DNA from: Rhinopomastus cyanomelas | Lineage: Eukaryota; Chordata; Aves; Bucerotiformes; Rhinopomastidae | Assembly (NCBI GenBank): GCA_013400115.1 | Contig: VXBP01003494.1 | Coordinates: forward strand, 310,001 to 374,000 | DNA: 64,000 nucleotides | Reading direction: 5' to 3' | Part shown: one piece after another, positions 10,575-22,014 of the stretch | Layout of the letters: every line of letters starts with the position of its first letter | Position numbering within the stretch: the first letter of the stretch is position 1 | Program-made: the position numbers and the translations under genes | The notes under the pieces: model-generated | Seen by the model: the letters and a program-made list of their open reading frames with translations, nothing else | What the model was told of the DNA's origin: nothing | Databases searched by the model: none

Positions 10575-11895
10575 ACCAGAATGGGTTGCAATACCAGTAA
10601 GAGCACAACAGCTGTGGAATCTGACCAGAAGCCTGGAGGACAGCCTAAGGAAGAAGGGGGGAAAAAAAAATAAAAGAGGACCCTGGCACAGAAAGAACTG
10701 CTGATGCTGTCCAGAATTTAGTTTTGAGGGATGGTGCACGTGACAGAATAAGCTGAAATTGGATATTGATGTGCTTCAAGTACAGACTGTAACTATCAAG
10801 TAAGCAACTTGTTTATTGACATGTTGTGCTTCAAGGGATTGATCGTTGTTACTGGCACCCTGGAGCTAAAGGCAAATTTCGTATTTGGCCTTGAACTCTG
10901 CTGGTGTGAGATTCCCATCGAAGCAGATGAATTCCCTGTAGGAATTTTCAAGATGAACTACATATGTTCATGAGAAACCTTGCCATCAACATAGCCTCCT
11001 GGAAACTTGTGCTGAATCTGAAGTAATCTCACAGAAATTAATGAAGCCTTAAATCTTAGGCATGAACTGATTTTAAGCCAGGACTCAAAGCATATGTGTA
11101 TGTATCTGTTCTAGTCCTCTGGAACAGTTTCTGCTCAGTGGCTTCTAAGTATAAATAGCAATTGCATTTGGAAGTGTTAACTAAAACTTTTCAGACAGAC
11201 TTTTAGGATTTGAAAACTGAAGTCAACATTCAGTTCTGTCTATTCTCAGCTGTCACAACGAATGCATTGACCTGTCTTCATGTTTCCTGTATAACTCCAG
11301 TGTATTTGACCATAATGAACTCTACTGTAGCAGTACAAATCCTGATGATAATCCACCTTGATTCCTCTTAATGCAGACTGGCAACAATTTCTCTCCAGTT
11401 CTGTACTTACCAACATAACTGAATTACTGCTCTACAAAGGCTCACACCATTTGGATTTTTAGCCAGATTCTAATCAAGCTAATTTTACCTGCTGGATATT
11501 TAGTTCTTCCCATTAGTAATGTTTGCCCTGGGCATATGCCACAACACACTGCTAGCTGTAGGTTTTCCTGTGGACTAGCCCGTACGTCTTTTTTCTGTTA
11601 GAAAGAAGTCTGGCAGTTCTTAAAGCTCATTAATTATTTAAATACTTGTGAATAATGCTAATGTGTATTTGTTTTGAGAAGGTGAAGTCTCAATTGTGTG
11701 TGCACTAAAAGTGTTGAATGGTGTCTATTTCTTCAGCATCTTTCTAAAACCCAAACAGAAACAGTGCTTGTGACTCTATGTAACTGATCGAGTTCTCAGA
11801 ACAGAACTGTTGTTCAACAATAGCACTGATCTTCTGCATATTTTGGTGGCCATATAAGAATTTGAGAATAATAAAATGCATTTGGTTTCCCTGTT
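10575..11895 (+). other. Candidate terminal exon with 3' UTR
   Basis: Inferred exon. The left boundary is the AG of a strong 3' splice site (ending 10574). The ATG follows six bases later, and the coding part would end at 10673 or, after a one-base shift, 10756. The remaining sequence has no CR1 or other recognisable repeat. A canonical AATAAA at 11870-11875 with T/GT-rich sequence downstream is a plausible polyadenylation signal, which sets the right boundary. An alternative 5' splice site (caa|gtaagc) lies at 10800. No transcript evidence can be seen here. Confidence 0.3.
10581..10673 (+). CDS. Candidate small N-myristoylated-type protein, truncated at a homopolymer
   Basis: The ATG at 10581 lies six bases after a strong 3' splice site and in good Kozak context (A at -3, G at +4). 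The protein starts MGCNTSKSTT: Gly2 with a small residue at position 6 fits an N-myristoylation signal and Cys3 a palmitoylation site. This suggests a membrane-anchored peptide of the MGC-start class. The rest is hydrophilic and Lys/Glu/Gly-rich. The frame stops at TAA (10671-10673) directly after G6A9 at 10656-10670. A one-base slip there would keep a charged frame open for 27 more codons to TGA at 10754-10756, so either an assembly indel, a real truncation or a pseudogene is possible. I do not recognise the family. A chance ORF is the main alternative. Confidence 0.35.
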   Translation: MGCNTSKSTTAVESDQKPGGQPKEEGGKKK

Positions 11896-13544
11896 TTTTA
11901 TAAACATGGCAGCATTTGAAGTTATTTGCATAGCCTATTAACCTGAGCCTGGAGTCTAGATGTGCCCAAATGAGGTAAAACTGTCTTAATTGCTTTGAAC
12001 TGGGGTAGACAGTCAGTAAAGGAATTAATTCATAAAAGTATAGTGAGCTGGGAAGGAACTTATTGCAGTTTCTGAATTCTGAACAGATTTAGTTTAGTCA
12101 TGGGACTGCATGTGGCTCTGACATTTGGCATTTGAATATCTGAGGGAGAGCTGTTTCTGAGGGGTGGTCATATATTGCTCAAACTGGATAAAGGACAACT
12201 GTTTATTTAAAGAAAGGTTAATTTTAGCATAGGGAGGTTACTAAGGGCTAGAGGGTTTTCTTTTTTTATCAGCGCTCGGGATTTGTTTTGAGGGAGGGGT
12301 GTACTTGAATGACATACCAGTCTGAGGGCGAAACATGATTCACTAGATTAAGTGAACAAACAAGTAAAATCCTGTAGGTGAGAATGCTTTTAAAAGAAAT
12401 ACTCCTAAATACTCAAGCCATGTGTCTCTCGCTTCTGTTCAGACAGTAGTATTTCTCACAGTCATGTATCCAAACCTCATGCAACTGTCATACTATCCCA
12501 GTAAAGGACAACATTAATCTTTGGGTAGAGAAGGAACAACAAAAGACATTTCTCCAAAGGGTCTGTTTCTTGTTGTCTTGGATATCTCACTAATGTGGAG
12601 GTTTAAACCGAGTCAGCAGTTCAGCAAACGGCACTTTCCTTAATACAGCCCTTGTATGGAGGCAGGGAGGAGTAGTACAGAGAGATCGGGTCTGTTATTA
12701 CTTATTGTGTTGTTGGTTATTTAATTATACACTCAAGAGCCAGTGAGGAGAGCAGGAATTAAAGGTAGTTAGCACTTTCAAATAAATGTTTAATGCTTGT
12801 TAGTATTAACCCGTAGTTAGTAGATTTAAAGTCTCTCTTTAGCCAGCTACATGTTGGCTGCTGATTTCATATGTCTGCATTAGCATCTCCTGGTTTAAGT
12901 GCTGTTGACATGCACTCAGGCAGTGAAATCCAGCTATCTGTAAACTGATAGCTTAACTGGAGCAGCCTGAGCAGAACTTCACTGCTGGTGAATAGGCTAA
13001 CAGAGATAGTAGCCATGTCTGCCTCTCTGCGTTCAGCAACATGAAGCTTATGGCAGTCAAATCCAGCAATGTCCAACAGGAATTACTGCGTCACTGGCTA
13101 GTTGTCTGTTGGATTTGATGGGCTGACTGGGACCTCATTTTAGATTAATATTGGACAACTTATTTGAGATGTTAAGCAAGCAGTGCAGCTGTTCCTCATG
13201 CAGGTGACTAGTGTTACCGAGATGTTTCAAAGTTGAGTGCAGCCTACCTGAGAGCTCCCATAGCTACTGATGCATGTAGTGTGTATAAGTTTTTTTCTCT
13301 TATAAACTGGGTCTTAGATCCCAGAGAACCAGGAAGAACTTAAGATATCCATTTTCAGTCATATAAAAGAACCCTCGGTGTGCATATCTTTCTCTGGAGC
13401 CACCGTGCGGGATTTCCTAGAGTATTTGCGGATTTGCTCCCTTAAGGAAGGACAACCTTTACAGTTCCAGGAAAGATTGTGCTGCTTGCAGTTTTGAGTG
13501 CCTGTTTAGTTCCTGTGCTTTATGGCCAGCAGTCCCAACATGAA
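11896..13544. other. Non-coding, CR1-free stretch
   Basis: About 1.6 kb of AT-rich, unique-looking sequence downstream of the candidate polyadenylation signal. Short ORFs only. Confidence 0.4.
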
Positions 13545-13730
13545 GGCTGCCCGGGGGGCTGTGGAATCTCCTTCTTTGGAGACATTTAAAACCTGCCTGA
13601 ATATGTTCCTGTGCGACTTGGTCTAGGTGATCCTGTGCGACTTGGTCTAGATGATCATAGACTCTGCTGTGGCAGACGGATTGGACTAGATGAAGTCCCT
13701 TCCAATCCTTAATGATTCTATGATTCTATG
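13545..13730 (+). mobile_element. CR1: CR1 LINE 3' end with internal 24-bp duplication
   Basis: Plus-strand CR1 tail from 'ggctgcccggggggctgtggaatctcc' (end of ORF2, PSLETFKTCLNMFLCDLV-like) to two clean octamers 'attctatgattctatg'. It carries a local duplication of its ORF2 stop region (see separate entry). Confidence 0.95.
13609..13656. repeat. 24-bp tandem duplication inside a CR1 tail
   Basis: The unit 'ctgtgcgacttggtctaggtgatc' is followed immediately by a copy differing at one base (agatgatc). The period is 24, starting at 13609 and 13633. It covers the ORF2 stop codon of the CR1 copy. Confidence 0.9.
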
Positions 13731-14625
13731 AATGTTTAAAATGGCACTTTATCCTCAGCAGTTGGCTTAATGCATTGACTGGGCAGTTATTTAGCACTTT
13801 CTGATACAGATGTGAAGATACAGAACTTAGTAGTTTACAGTATTTTTATAGTAATGTTTATGTTCTTTTGAGCAAATTACTTGTTCTGATACTTTAATAT
13901 TCTTGCATCCTGGGAGCTAAGTAGGTGAGTTTTTAGGTTTTAAGCTAGTGGTACTGAATGCCCTGTAGTCTCCTTTCCCCTTTCTCTTCCTTCTGTTTTC
14001 CCAAAGACAACCATATGAGCTGCTTTTTGTCTTCCTTTAAATCAGATTTCTGCTATCCTCAGCCCCTCCCCACAAAAGAGAGTTCTCTAGTATTCTGCCC
14101 TACTGCATTCCTCACAGTTTCTTCCTCTGTGGCACAGCTACTCTGGGCATGCATTGGAAGTGGTGCCCTTCAGTATTAGAAGTTTGGGGTTTAGGCTGTT
14201 GTAACAGATGAACTACAATAAGAAACAGCTACAGAGGGAGATGGAGATGTAGATCAGTTCATATCTATTATCCTTTCCATCTGACTCTACCAGATCCACC
14301 TGCAGCAGTGGTCATGAGGAGCCTGGGACAAGGTTAGTGAGCTCGTAGGATTTCTAGCTTGTAACATGCGGAGGTAGCTCAGAGTGCTGGTGTGAGAGTA
14401 TTTGACCTTTAACATCAAGGCTTTTGCTAGGGAGTGGTTTTGTCTGTGCTATTCCCCTTGTTCCTGTTCTGTAACCTTACCTTTGTATTTTGGGAGCTGG
14501 GACAAGCCCTTCAGCTTTCTTCCTATTACCTCTGGGTGTTTCTTTGGGGCAAAACAGTTGCTATGTTTCTTTTCAAAGGAGGAAATCTCTAGCCTGTGCA
14601 AGAGCTTCTATGTTACTACTAAGTG
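13731..14625. other. Non-coding spacer
   Basis: Unique-looking sequence with a pyrimidine-rich part near 13970-14130. ORFs at 13958-14179 and 14402-14626 have low-complexity, Leu/Ser/Phe-rich translations and no splice support. Confidence 0.4.
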
Positions 14626-15239
14626 ACATAGCAGTGACCATAAGATGGTGAAGTTCAGGGTCTTGTGTGGTAGGAACAGAATACCTAGCAGAACCATGAC
14701 CCTGGACTTCAGGACGGCCAACTTTGGCCTTTTCAAGCAATTGCTAGGAGAAATCCCGTGGGACAAGGTACTGGCAGGAAAAGGGGACCAAGATAGCTGG
14801 TTAAAATTCAAAGGCTAATTCTTTGAAGCACAACACAAGAGCATCCCAACAGGAAAGAAGTCAAGGAAGGGAGCTAGAAGACCTGCATGGTTAAACAGGG
14901 AGCTGTTGGGCAAACTCAAGAAGAAGAAGAAAGTCATGGAAGGAGGACATGGCCACTTGCGATTATAAGGCACTGGTGAGAGAATGTAGGGATGCAACTA
15001 GGAAAGCCAAGGCCTCTTTGGAATTAAACCGTGCAAGGGCTTCTTCAAAAACATTGCAGGTAAAACTAAATCTAGAGGCAATGTAGGCTCCTTGCTGAAT
15101 GAGGTGGGTACCCTGATGACAGAGGACACAGAGACAGCAGAGATCCTCCGCTCCTTCTTTGCCTCTGTCTATGTATTCCCCCAGGAAGATGAGACAAGAG
15201 AGGAGTTTGCCCTGGTTGATGAATACTGGGTTAGGGATC

Positions 15240-15264
15240 AATTGATTCTGTGATTCTGTAATTG
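15240..15264. repeat. 15-bp CR1-octamer micro-insertion with AATTG flanks
   Basis: AATTG (15240-15244), then 'attctgtgattctgt' (15245-15259, almost two CR1 3' octamers), then AATTG again (15260-15264). It lies inside the EN-RT linker of a CR1, where the related copy at 30450-30475 reads straight through with no such insert. It looks like a CR1 insertion truncated to its terminal octamers. Confidence 0.7.
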
Positions 15265-15661
15265 AGCAAACTGGATGCACATAAATCCATGGGCCTGGAT
15301 GAGTCCTACTGGCCAGCAGGATGACTATGAGCCAGCAATGTGCTCTTGTGGCCAAGGGGCCAACAGCGTCCTGGAATGGACCAGAAGCGGGGTGGTTAGC
15401 AGATGGAGAGAGGTTCTTCTCCCCCTCTACTCTGCCCTAGTGAGACCACATCTGGAGTATTGTGTCCAGTTCTGGGCCCCTCTGTTCAAGAGGGATGCGG
15501 AGCTGCTGGAGGGAGTCCAGCGTAGACCAACGAAGATAATGAAGGAAATAGAGCACCTCCCTTATGAGGAGAGGCTGAGGGAGCTGGCTCTCTTTAGGTT
15601 GGAGAAGAGGAGACTGAGGGGTGATCTCATTAATGTCTATAAATATCTGAAGGGTGGGTGT

Positions 15662-16209
15662 CAGGAGAATCATAGGATCATAGACTCATTAGGGATCAGA
15701 AGGGACCTCGAAAGATTATTTAGCCCAATCCCCCTGCCACAGCAGGGTCACCTGGACCAAGTCACACAGGAACATAGTCAGGTGGGTTCTAAATATCTCC
15801 AGAGAAGGAGATCCCACAACCCACCCTGGGCAGCCTGTTCCAAAGTTCTGTCACCCTCACTGTGAAGAAGTTCCTTCTGATATTTATATGGAACCTCCTA
15901 TGTTCCAGCTTGCACCCATTGCCCCTTGTTCTATCACCAGATGACACTGAGAAGAGACTGGCTCATCCTACTTGCTGCTGCGTGAGGTCTGAGTGCGACT
16001 TCTGGTTTTGCCTCCCTTAAAGACCTCTGGGCCTGCAACCCCCACAGTGTTTGCCCGGCTTATGCCATGAGAGTTGCCAAATGTCAGTGGCTGCCTCCCA
16101 GCTTCCCCGAGCTTTCCCATTCAGGGAATCCCCAGATCACCCAGATACCTCGATAAAACAGTGTTTGGGGAGCAGCACTCTCGCTGCTTTGTGCAGAAGC
16201 GCAGGAGAA
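15662..16209 (-). mobile_element. CR1: Nested chimeric CR1 insertion with 8-bp target-site duplication
   Basis: The exact direct repeat CAGGAGAA occurs at 15662-15669 and 16202-16209, and the host CR1 frame continues across it. Between them lies a minus-strand insert (15670-16201). Bases 15670 to about 15971 are a CR1 3' end (octamers 'tcataggatcatag', 3' UTR, ORF2 C-terminus). The other 230 bases (15972-16201) are GC-rich, not CR1, and form the 5' part of the inserted strand. The structure fits reverse-transcriptase template switching onto another RNA, or an unusual CR1 5' end. Confidence 0.85.
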
Positions 16210-16485
16210 GGAAGCCAGGCACTTCTCAATATCATCTAGTGATAGGATGAGGGGCAATGGGTGTAAGCTGGAACATAGGAGGTTCCACATCAATACGAGC
16301 AGGGAATTCTTCATAGTGAGGGTGACAGAGCACTGGAACTGGGGGCTGCCCAGGGGGGTTGTTCAGTCTCCTTCTCTTGAGAAGTTTAAAACCCGCCTGG
16401 ATATGTTCCTGTGCGGCTTGGTCTAGGTGATCCTTCTTGGTCAAGGGGGTTGCACTAGATCTTTCGAGGCCCTTCCTGGACCTGA

Positions 16486-17259
16486 ACAGGGATTTGCAGA
16501 GATATCTGTGCATGAGGATTTTTGGTATTAACGTTCCTTCCTATCTGCAATTAAATATAATTATAATTAACTGAAACGCCAAGAATACTGGGCTAGATGA
16601 AGTGAGACCTTATCTCTCTGCATATCCCAGCAGCAGAACACTTACTGCATGCAAAAATACTTGGTGAGACCTACTAAATTTTGTTCAGAAGTGCTAAACC
16701 ACTGAAGCAAAGGATCCGAGCATCTGTTGAATGGCCCATTTGCAGCGAACACCCACTAGAGGGCAATGTTGGAAAAGGAATGGTACTGAGCACTCTGGGA
16801 CCCGGTCCTCAGCCGGCGGGGAGAGTGCCAGGTCTTCACAGCTCCTTTGAATCTACTAGTAGCAAGGACTCTATGTTTTTAACTATCATAACTTGGATTT
16901 AAATGCTACTGTTATGAGCTGAATTCTTAATATTTTAGCTTCTGTTCTATTTTGAGTTGTAAAATCCATTGGATCCATTTTGATTTGATTTGATCATTAT
17001 TATTCCAGAGTAACTGGTGCAGATTGGCCATAATGGGGATCTGTAGCATTGGGTTATGCAGGTTGTTTTAGAGGCAGACTTGTTCTTTTTGTGCCTTCTC
17101 TTTGGCCAGCTCTTCGGAAAAACTTTAAACCCCTTTGGATGCTGTGCCAAACCTGACTCCAAAAGAATACAAATTTCTCCTAAAATTGAAGTTTAGCACC
17201 AGCGAAGGACAAGGTCAGGGGTTTAATGGAAGGATCCTGTTGGAGAGGTGTGAAGAAAT
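16486..17259. other. Non-coding spacer
   Basis: Unique-looking sequence. The ORF at 16681-16902 shows no splice or family support. Confidence 0.4.
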
Positions 17260-17914
17260 TCTAGTGAAGAGCAGAGTGACCATGAGACAGCAGTGTGCTC
17301 TTGTGGCCAAGAGGGCCAACAGCAACCTGGGGTGGATAAGAAACAGAGTGGTTAGCAGATCAAGAGAGGTTCTTCTCCTCCTTCACTCTGCACTAGTGAG
17401 ACCACGTCTGCAGTATTGTGTCCAGTTCTGGGCCCCTCAGTTCCAGAAGGAAACAAGAGCTGCTGGAGGGAGTCTGGCATAGAGCAATGAAGATGATGAA
17501 GAAAGTTGAATACCTGCCTTATGAGGAAAGGCTGAGGGAGCTGGGTCTCTTTAGCTTGGAGAAGAGGAGACTGAGGAGTCACCTCATTAATGTCTATTAA
17601 TACATGAGGGGTGGGTGTTGGAAGGATGGAGCCAGGTTCTTTTCAGTGTCATCTGGTGACAGGACAAGGGGCAATGGGTGTAAGTTGGAACATAAGAGGT
17701 TTCATATAAATACAGAAGGAATTTCTTCACAGTGAGGGTGACAGAGCACTGGAACAGGCTGCCCAGGGGCATTGTGGAATATCCTTTTCTGGAGAAGTTT
17801 AAAACCCACCTGGATGTGTTCCTTTGTGACTTGGTCTAGGTGATCGTGCTGTTGCAGGGGGTTTGGACTAGACAATCTTTCAAGGTCCCTTCCGATCCCT
17901 AATGGTTCTATGAT
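17260..17914 (+). mobile_element. CR1: CR1 LINE fragment, RT C-terminus to 3' end
   Basis: Plus-strand copy from 'SRVTMRQQCALVAKRANSNLGWI' (from about 17265) through 'LQYCVQFWAPQFQKE', 'YEERLRELGLFSLEKRRLR' near 17515-17580 and the ORF2 end to a 3' tail 'aatggttctatgataa'. One frameshift near 17455 and a stop near 17598 break the frame. Confidence 0.95.
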
Positions 17915-19515
17915 AAATACATGTCACCTCTAAGCTGCCAGTATTGTCAAACTTGCCTGTTTTTATCTTCAGTGGCTGAACAACATTGTTTTGTTTCGGC
18001 TTACAGCAATGTAAGGGTGGCACTTTGGAAGAGTTCAGAATCATACACGTTTTTATACTAGTGAATACCTTGAATGGCTCTGTACTGTTCTTCAAACGTG
18101 AGGACGAACTATTCTTGAAGTACAGTTAAATCATGACTTGAAGCTTGCTGTCATTAGATGATGATTCTTTGCAAGCTGGAAACAAACATCTTGAGATCTA
18201 GAGTAGAAAACAGATTTAAATGTAATTTAAATGTATTTTACTCTTTTATAGCACGGTAACAAAATAACGTATAGAAGTATGGAATGGCTGGTTGATACCA
18301 CTGAGAAGCTAAATCCTTACGTTAGAGGAAAATTGTTTTATTCATGAGTTTATGCATGTAGCTCGAATCTCCAAACATAATGAATCTTTGAAAGCAGACT
18401 TTCTGACTGAAAGCTATTTCCTGTATTTGTCATGCTGTTCTGCAGTAAGTAGAAGTGATCTCAAATTAAAAAGAATATTTGTTTCAGTAATCTATAAAGT
18501 GTATGAAAGAGTCTACTTCAAAACTGTCATAGTAAATGCTGCTTTCTTATGTTCTTGATTCATTTGATCCATTCACCATCTGCAGCTTCCATCGAGCCAA
18601 AAATGCTGTTCTCTGATGAATTTATTTTAAAGTATCTACCAGAAGTGTCTTGGATAAACAGCAAGTATTTGTACTATTAAACTCCTGGGCCCTGCTCTGA
18701 TGAGGAATTATTATTCTAAACAGATCCTTGACAAGAAGCCCATGCAAGATTAAGTGCTGTCTTAGCCATGTATTTGCTCTTCACTAAGATTGTGCTATGG
18801 AACAGTAACTCCCAAGTCTTGGCATCATTTTACTCTTGGTAGCTATCTACTCCTGACTCCTGATCTGTCTTGGAGTCAGCTTCCTAGCCTTGGTTCTTTT
18901 TATCTAAACTTTAGAGAGCTTGTGTTGACTCTCCCTCCCTTTACTGTCAGACTCAGTCATGCTGTACGGATATCAGAACAACATAAACTCTTGGCTGGCA
19001 TGCTTGACATTTTTGGCTTGTATTGGGGCAGTGACTGGCTGCAGCGCTGGTGTCAGATCCCATCTGGATAGGTTCAAATCCTCTGGGAAAATGTTATCCC
19101 TGAGCATTGTTTGCTTGTTTAATTTTAATGGCTTTACTCAAGCCAGTCATATGCTGTAAAGTATTGTGCTTCAGAGGTTTGAGGTGACTGTCACTCGCAG
19201 ATTTAGGGCTCTTTGTGTCTAAAGTGTGAGGACACTGAGTGATTCTTTAAGAGCAAACTTTACTGCTCTGAAAACTTTTGCAAGACTGCAGCGATCAGTT
19301 TCCACTTCAACAGTAGTTAGTCACCTGATTTTAGTGGCTCAGAATGCAGGAGAATACTGTCTGTTGCAGATGCTCATTCAGCTAAGATAACACGGTCATT
19401 CTTCTGCCTGTTTCAAGTCACTACTACAGATTACTAAACTATTAAAAGTTGGTTAATATTAAACATGGACTTTAATTTTTTAATCAAATACCAATGTTTT
19501 GCATGTATCATGTGG
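17915..19515. other. Non-coding, CR1-free stretch
   Basis: About 1.6 kb of AT-rich sequence. The ORF at 18790-19071 has a Leu/Ser-rich translation without family resemblance. No gene supported. Confidence 0.4.
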
Positions 19516-19918
19516 GCCAACTGAGGGAACTGGGATTGTTTAGTCTGGAGAGAAGGCGGCTGCGGGGAGACCTTATTGCTCTTTACAGCTACCTGAGAGT
19601 GTAGAGAGGTGGGGGTTGGTCTCTTGTCCCAAGTCATTAGTGATAGAACAAGAGGAAACAGCCTCAAGTTGTGCCATGGAGGAGTTATACTGGACATCAG
19701 GACAAATTTCCTCCCTGACAAGAGCGGTCAGATGTTGGAAAAGGCTACCCAGGGAGGGGATGGAGTGACCATCCCTAGAGGTGTTAAAAACAAAATACAT
19801 AGAAGTAGGTCTAGGGAACTGAGTTTAGTGGTGATGGTGGGGTCAGGTTGACAGTTGGACTGGATTATCTTATAGATCTCTTCCAGCCTTAATTAATTGT
19901 ATGACTCTATGATCATAA
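19516..19918 (+). mobile_element. CR1: CR1 LINE 3' fragment
   Basis: Plus-strand piece from 'ccaactgagggaactgggattgtttagtctgg' to 'ttgtatgactctatgatcata'. It is in the 'LRLCHGGVILDIRTNFL' subfamily with the long 3' UTR ending 'atcttatagatctcttccagcc'. Frames are degraded. Confidence 0.94.
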
Positions 19919-20297
19919 CTTAAGGCTGCTTATTTCTCTGTTATGCAACTATCTCCTTCGGCTTGGCCATGAATCAGTCTTTATGTTAGTGCTTTGAATG
20001 GAGATGAAGTGTAACAACCCTATTGTTTTTTTAAACAAAATAGTTAAAGAACAGTTTAAGCTTTAAAATGGAATAACACATTAGAAATAGGTTGAGGTTG
20101 AATCTGATATTTTGATTGTATTTTCTTTATAAACTAGTGCTTCTAGGATGCTAAATACTGTATGTAGTAGGACAAATATTATTAACCAATAGAGACTACT
20201 GGAGTTGGTTTGAATTTCAGTTACTTCCATTGTATTGGGAAGTTAATTATAAAAATATGTAGCCAAGGAAGAAAAAAATCTCCTTGGGGCAGAAAAT
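19919..20297. other. Non-coding spacer
   Basis: AT-rich, unique-looking. No gene supported. Confidence 0.45.
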
Positions 20298-21085
20298 TCA
20301 CAGAATTACAGAACAATCGTGGTTGGAAAGGACCTCCTAGAATCCAACCATGCCTGAGCAATAAAAAAACCTAAATACCCAATTGATCCACAAACACATA
20401 ATAACCTCCTACACACCTGCCCCTATAGCAGGGCGTGAAGCATCATGTCTACACATTTCTTAAATGCTTCCATGGATGGTGACTGAACCACCTGCCTGGG
20501 AAGCCCATTCCAGTGCCTCACCAATCTTTTCGTAAAGAATTTCTTCCTAATATCCAATGCAAACCTCCCCTGCCACAACTTCAGACAGTTGCCCCTCGTT
20601 TTGTAATTAGTTACGAAGGAGAAGAGGCCAACACCCACCTCTCCACAACCTCCTTTCAGGTAGTTGTAGAGGGCAATGAGGTTCCACCTCAGCCTCCTCC
20701 ACACTAAACCTGCCCAGCTCCCTCCGCCTCTCCTCATACGACTTGTTGTCTAAACCCTTCACAAGCTTAGTAGCTCTCCTCTGGACACATTCCAGCACCT
20801 CAGTACATTTTCTATCATGAGGGACCCAGAACTGAACACAGTACTCAAGGTGAGGCCCCACAAGGGCTGAGTACAAGGGCATGATAATTTCCATTCTCCT
20901 GCTGACCACTCTATTCCTGTTACAGGCCAGGATCCTGCTGGCCTTCTTGGCCAACAGGGAACACTGCTGACTCATTTTAAGCTGGATGCTTACCAGCATC
21001 CCCAGGTCATTTTCTGTTGAGCAGCTTTCAAGCCGCTCATGCCCAAGCCTGTTTGCAGTAACATTCAGCTTCCTTAAGTTGTACT
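20298..21085 (-). mobile_element. CR1: CR1 LINE fragment, RT C-terminus to 3' end
   Basis: Minus-strand copy. The 3' end is 'tcacagaattacagaacaatcgtggttggaaaggacctcc' at 20298. ORF2 C-terminal frames (20423-20999 on the minus strand) encode 'QQCSLLAKKASRILACNRNRVVSRRMEIIMPLYSALVGP' in part, then 'RTRGNCLKLWQGRFALDIRKKFF'. The 5' end lies near 21085, beyond the region complementary to 'LGHERLESCSTENDLG'. One frameshift near 20700. Confidence 0.95.
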
Positions 21086-22014
21086 GTTCTCTATTAATTT
21101 ATCATTAACAAAAAAAGGGAAAGAAATGGTAATAAGCATCTAAATCTAAATCAAAACAGCTGCTGTGGAGACGGAGGAAGCACGCATGTGCCCATTAGTC
21201 AGTCCTGTTGAAAGGACATTTTTGTTTGGCTAACTTAATTCAGTCAAAGCTTGTCTAACTGGAAAGGAACTTGGTCAAACCATGAGTAGGAAGGTCCTTC
21301 AATCACTGGCAAACTCTTCCATTAAGTATCAAAGGGGAAAAAATAGTGGTTTTGGTAGAACTGAAAAAAAAAATCCTCAGGCACCACTGACTGGAATTGG
21401 TGTAAAAGTGTTTTGCAGGACCTGTCTTTGCTGTATAACTCGAGGGGTGAGTGTGTACCTGCCTTTGAGTTGTTTGGGTTTTCTTAAATAATAAAAAAAA
21501 TTGCTTCCAAACCAAATTCAGGATTAACGTTAAGATTTCTAATATCTGATGATAATCAAAGGAAAAGCACTGAAGTGAACAGATGGTTCACGTGATAATT
21601 GTCAGTTAATTTGAAATGTTTTTAAACAAAAATCTGTTCTGAAACACCAAATACATTCTCTTCATTTAGGAAATGTAAAACCATTCCAACACTTTGAAAA
21701 TGTCACCTTTTTTTTTTTCTGAAACAAAGAGCTCCATTAAAGAACTCTGTTACTATTTCCATGTGTTTGGGTCACTATGTTCCTTACTTCCTCTGTGACT
21801 TAAAGCTTCCATGATCAAGTTATACTGCTATTCTCTGCAAAATCCCAAAGGAATCTACAACCCGAGCTGCTAACAGGGTTACTTCAGCTATAGGATATTG
21901 CATGGTCATTGCTGTAATGTAGAGTCAGGAGGAAGCTAGTGTGATCACACGTGAGAATTAACTTCCTACACCTTGGCCGTTTGCTCTGAACCTGTGGTCT
22001 TACACTTCCTATAT
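21086..22014. other. Non-coding spacer
   Basis: AT-rich, unique-looking with several A and T runs (21365-21373, 21710-21719). No gene supported. Confidence 0.4.

Larger units (their letters stand above)
14626..16485 (+). mobile_element. CR1: CR1 LINE copy, EN end joined to RT C-terminus, interrupted by a nested insertion
   Basis: Plus-strand CR1. Bases 14632 onward encode a decayed endonuclease C-terminus ('SDHKMVKF'-like) and the EN-RT linker, aligning with the copy at 29985-30500. At about 15300 the sequence jumps from 'ccatgggcctggatgag' to the 'QQDDYEPAMCSCGQGANSVL' region, so roughly the whole RT core is missing. The C-terminal ORF2 frame then runs to 15669, is interrupted by a 532-bp insertion and resumes at 16202 ('SSDRMRGNGCKLEHRRFHI'). 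The 3' tail stops at about 16485 without octamers. Confidence 0.93.

Noticed and set aside
15275..15865. 196-codon ORF as a possible gene
   Set aside because: It is CR1 ORF2 C-terminus read through into the antisense of the nested CR1 insert.
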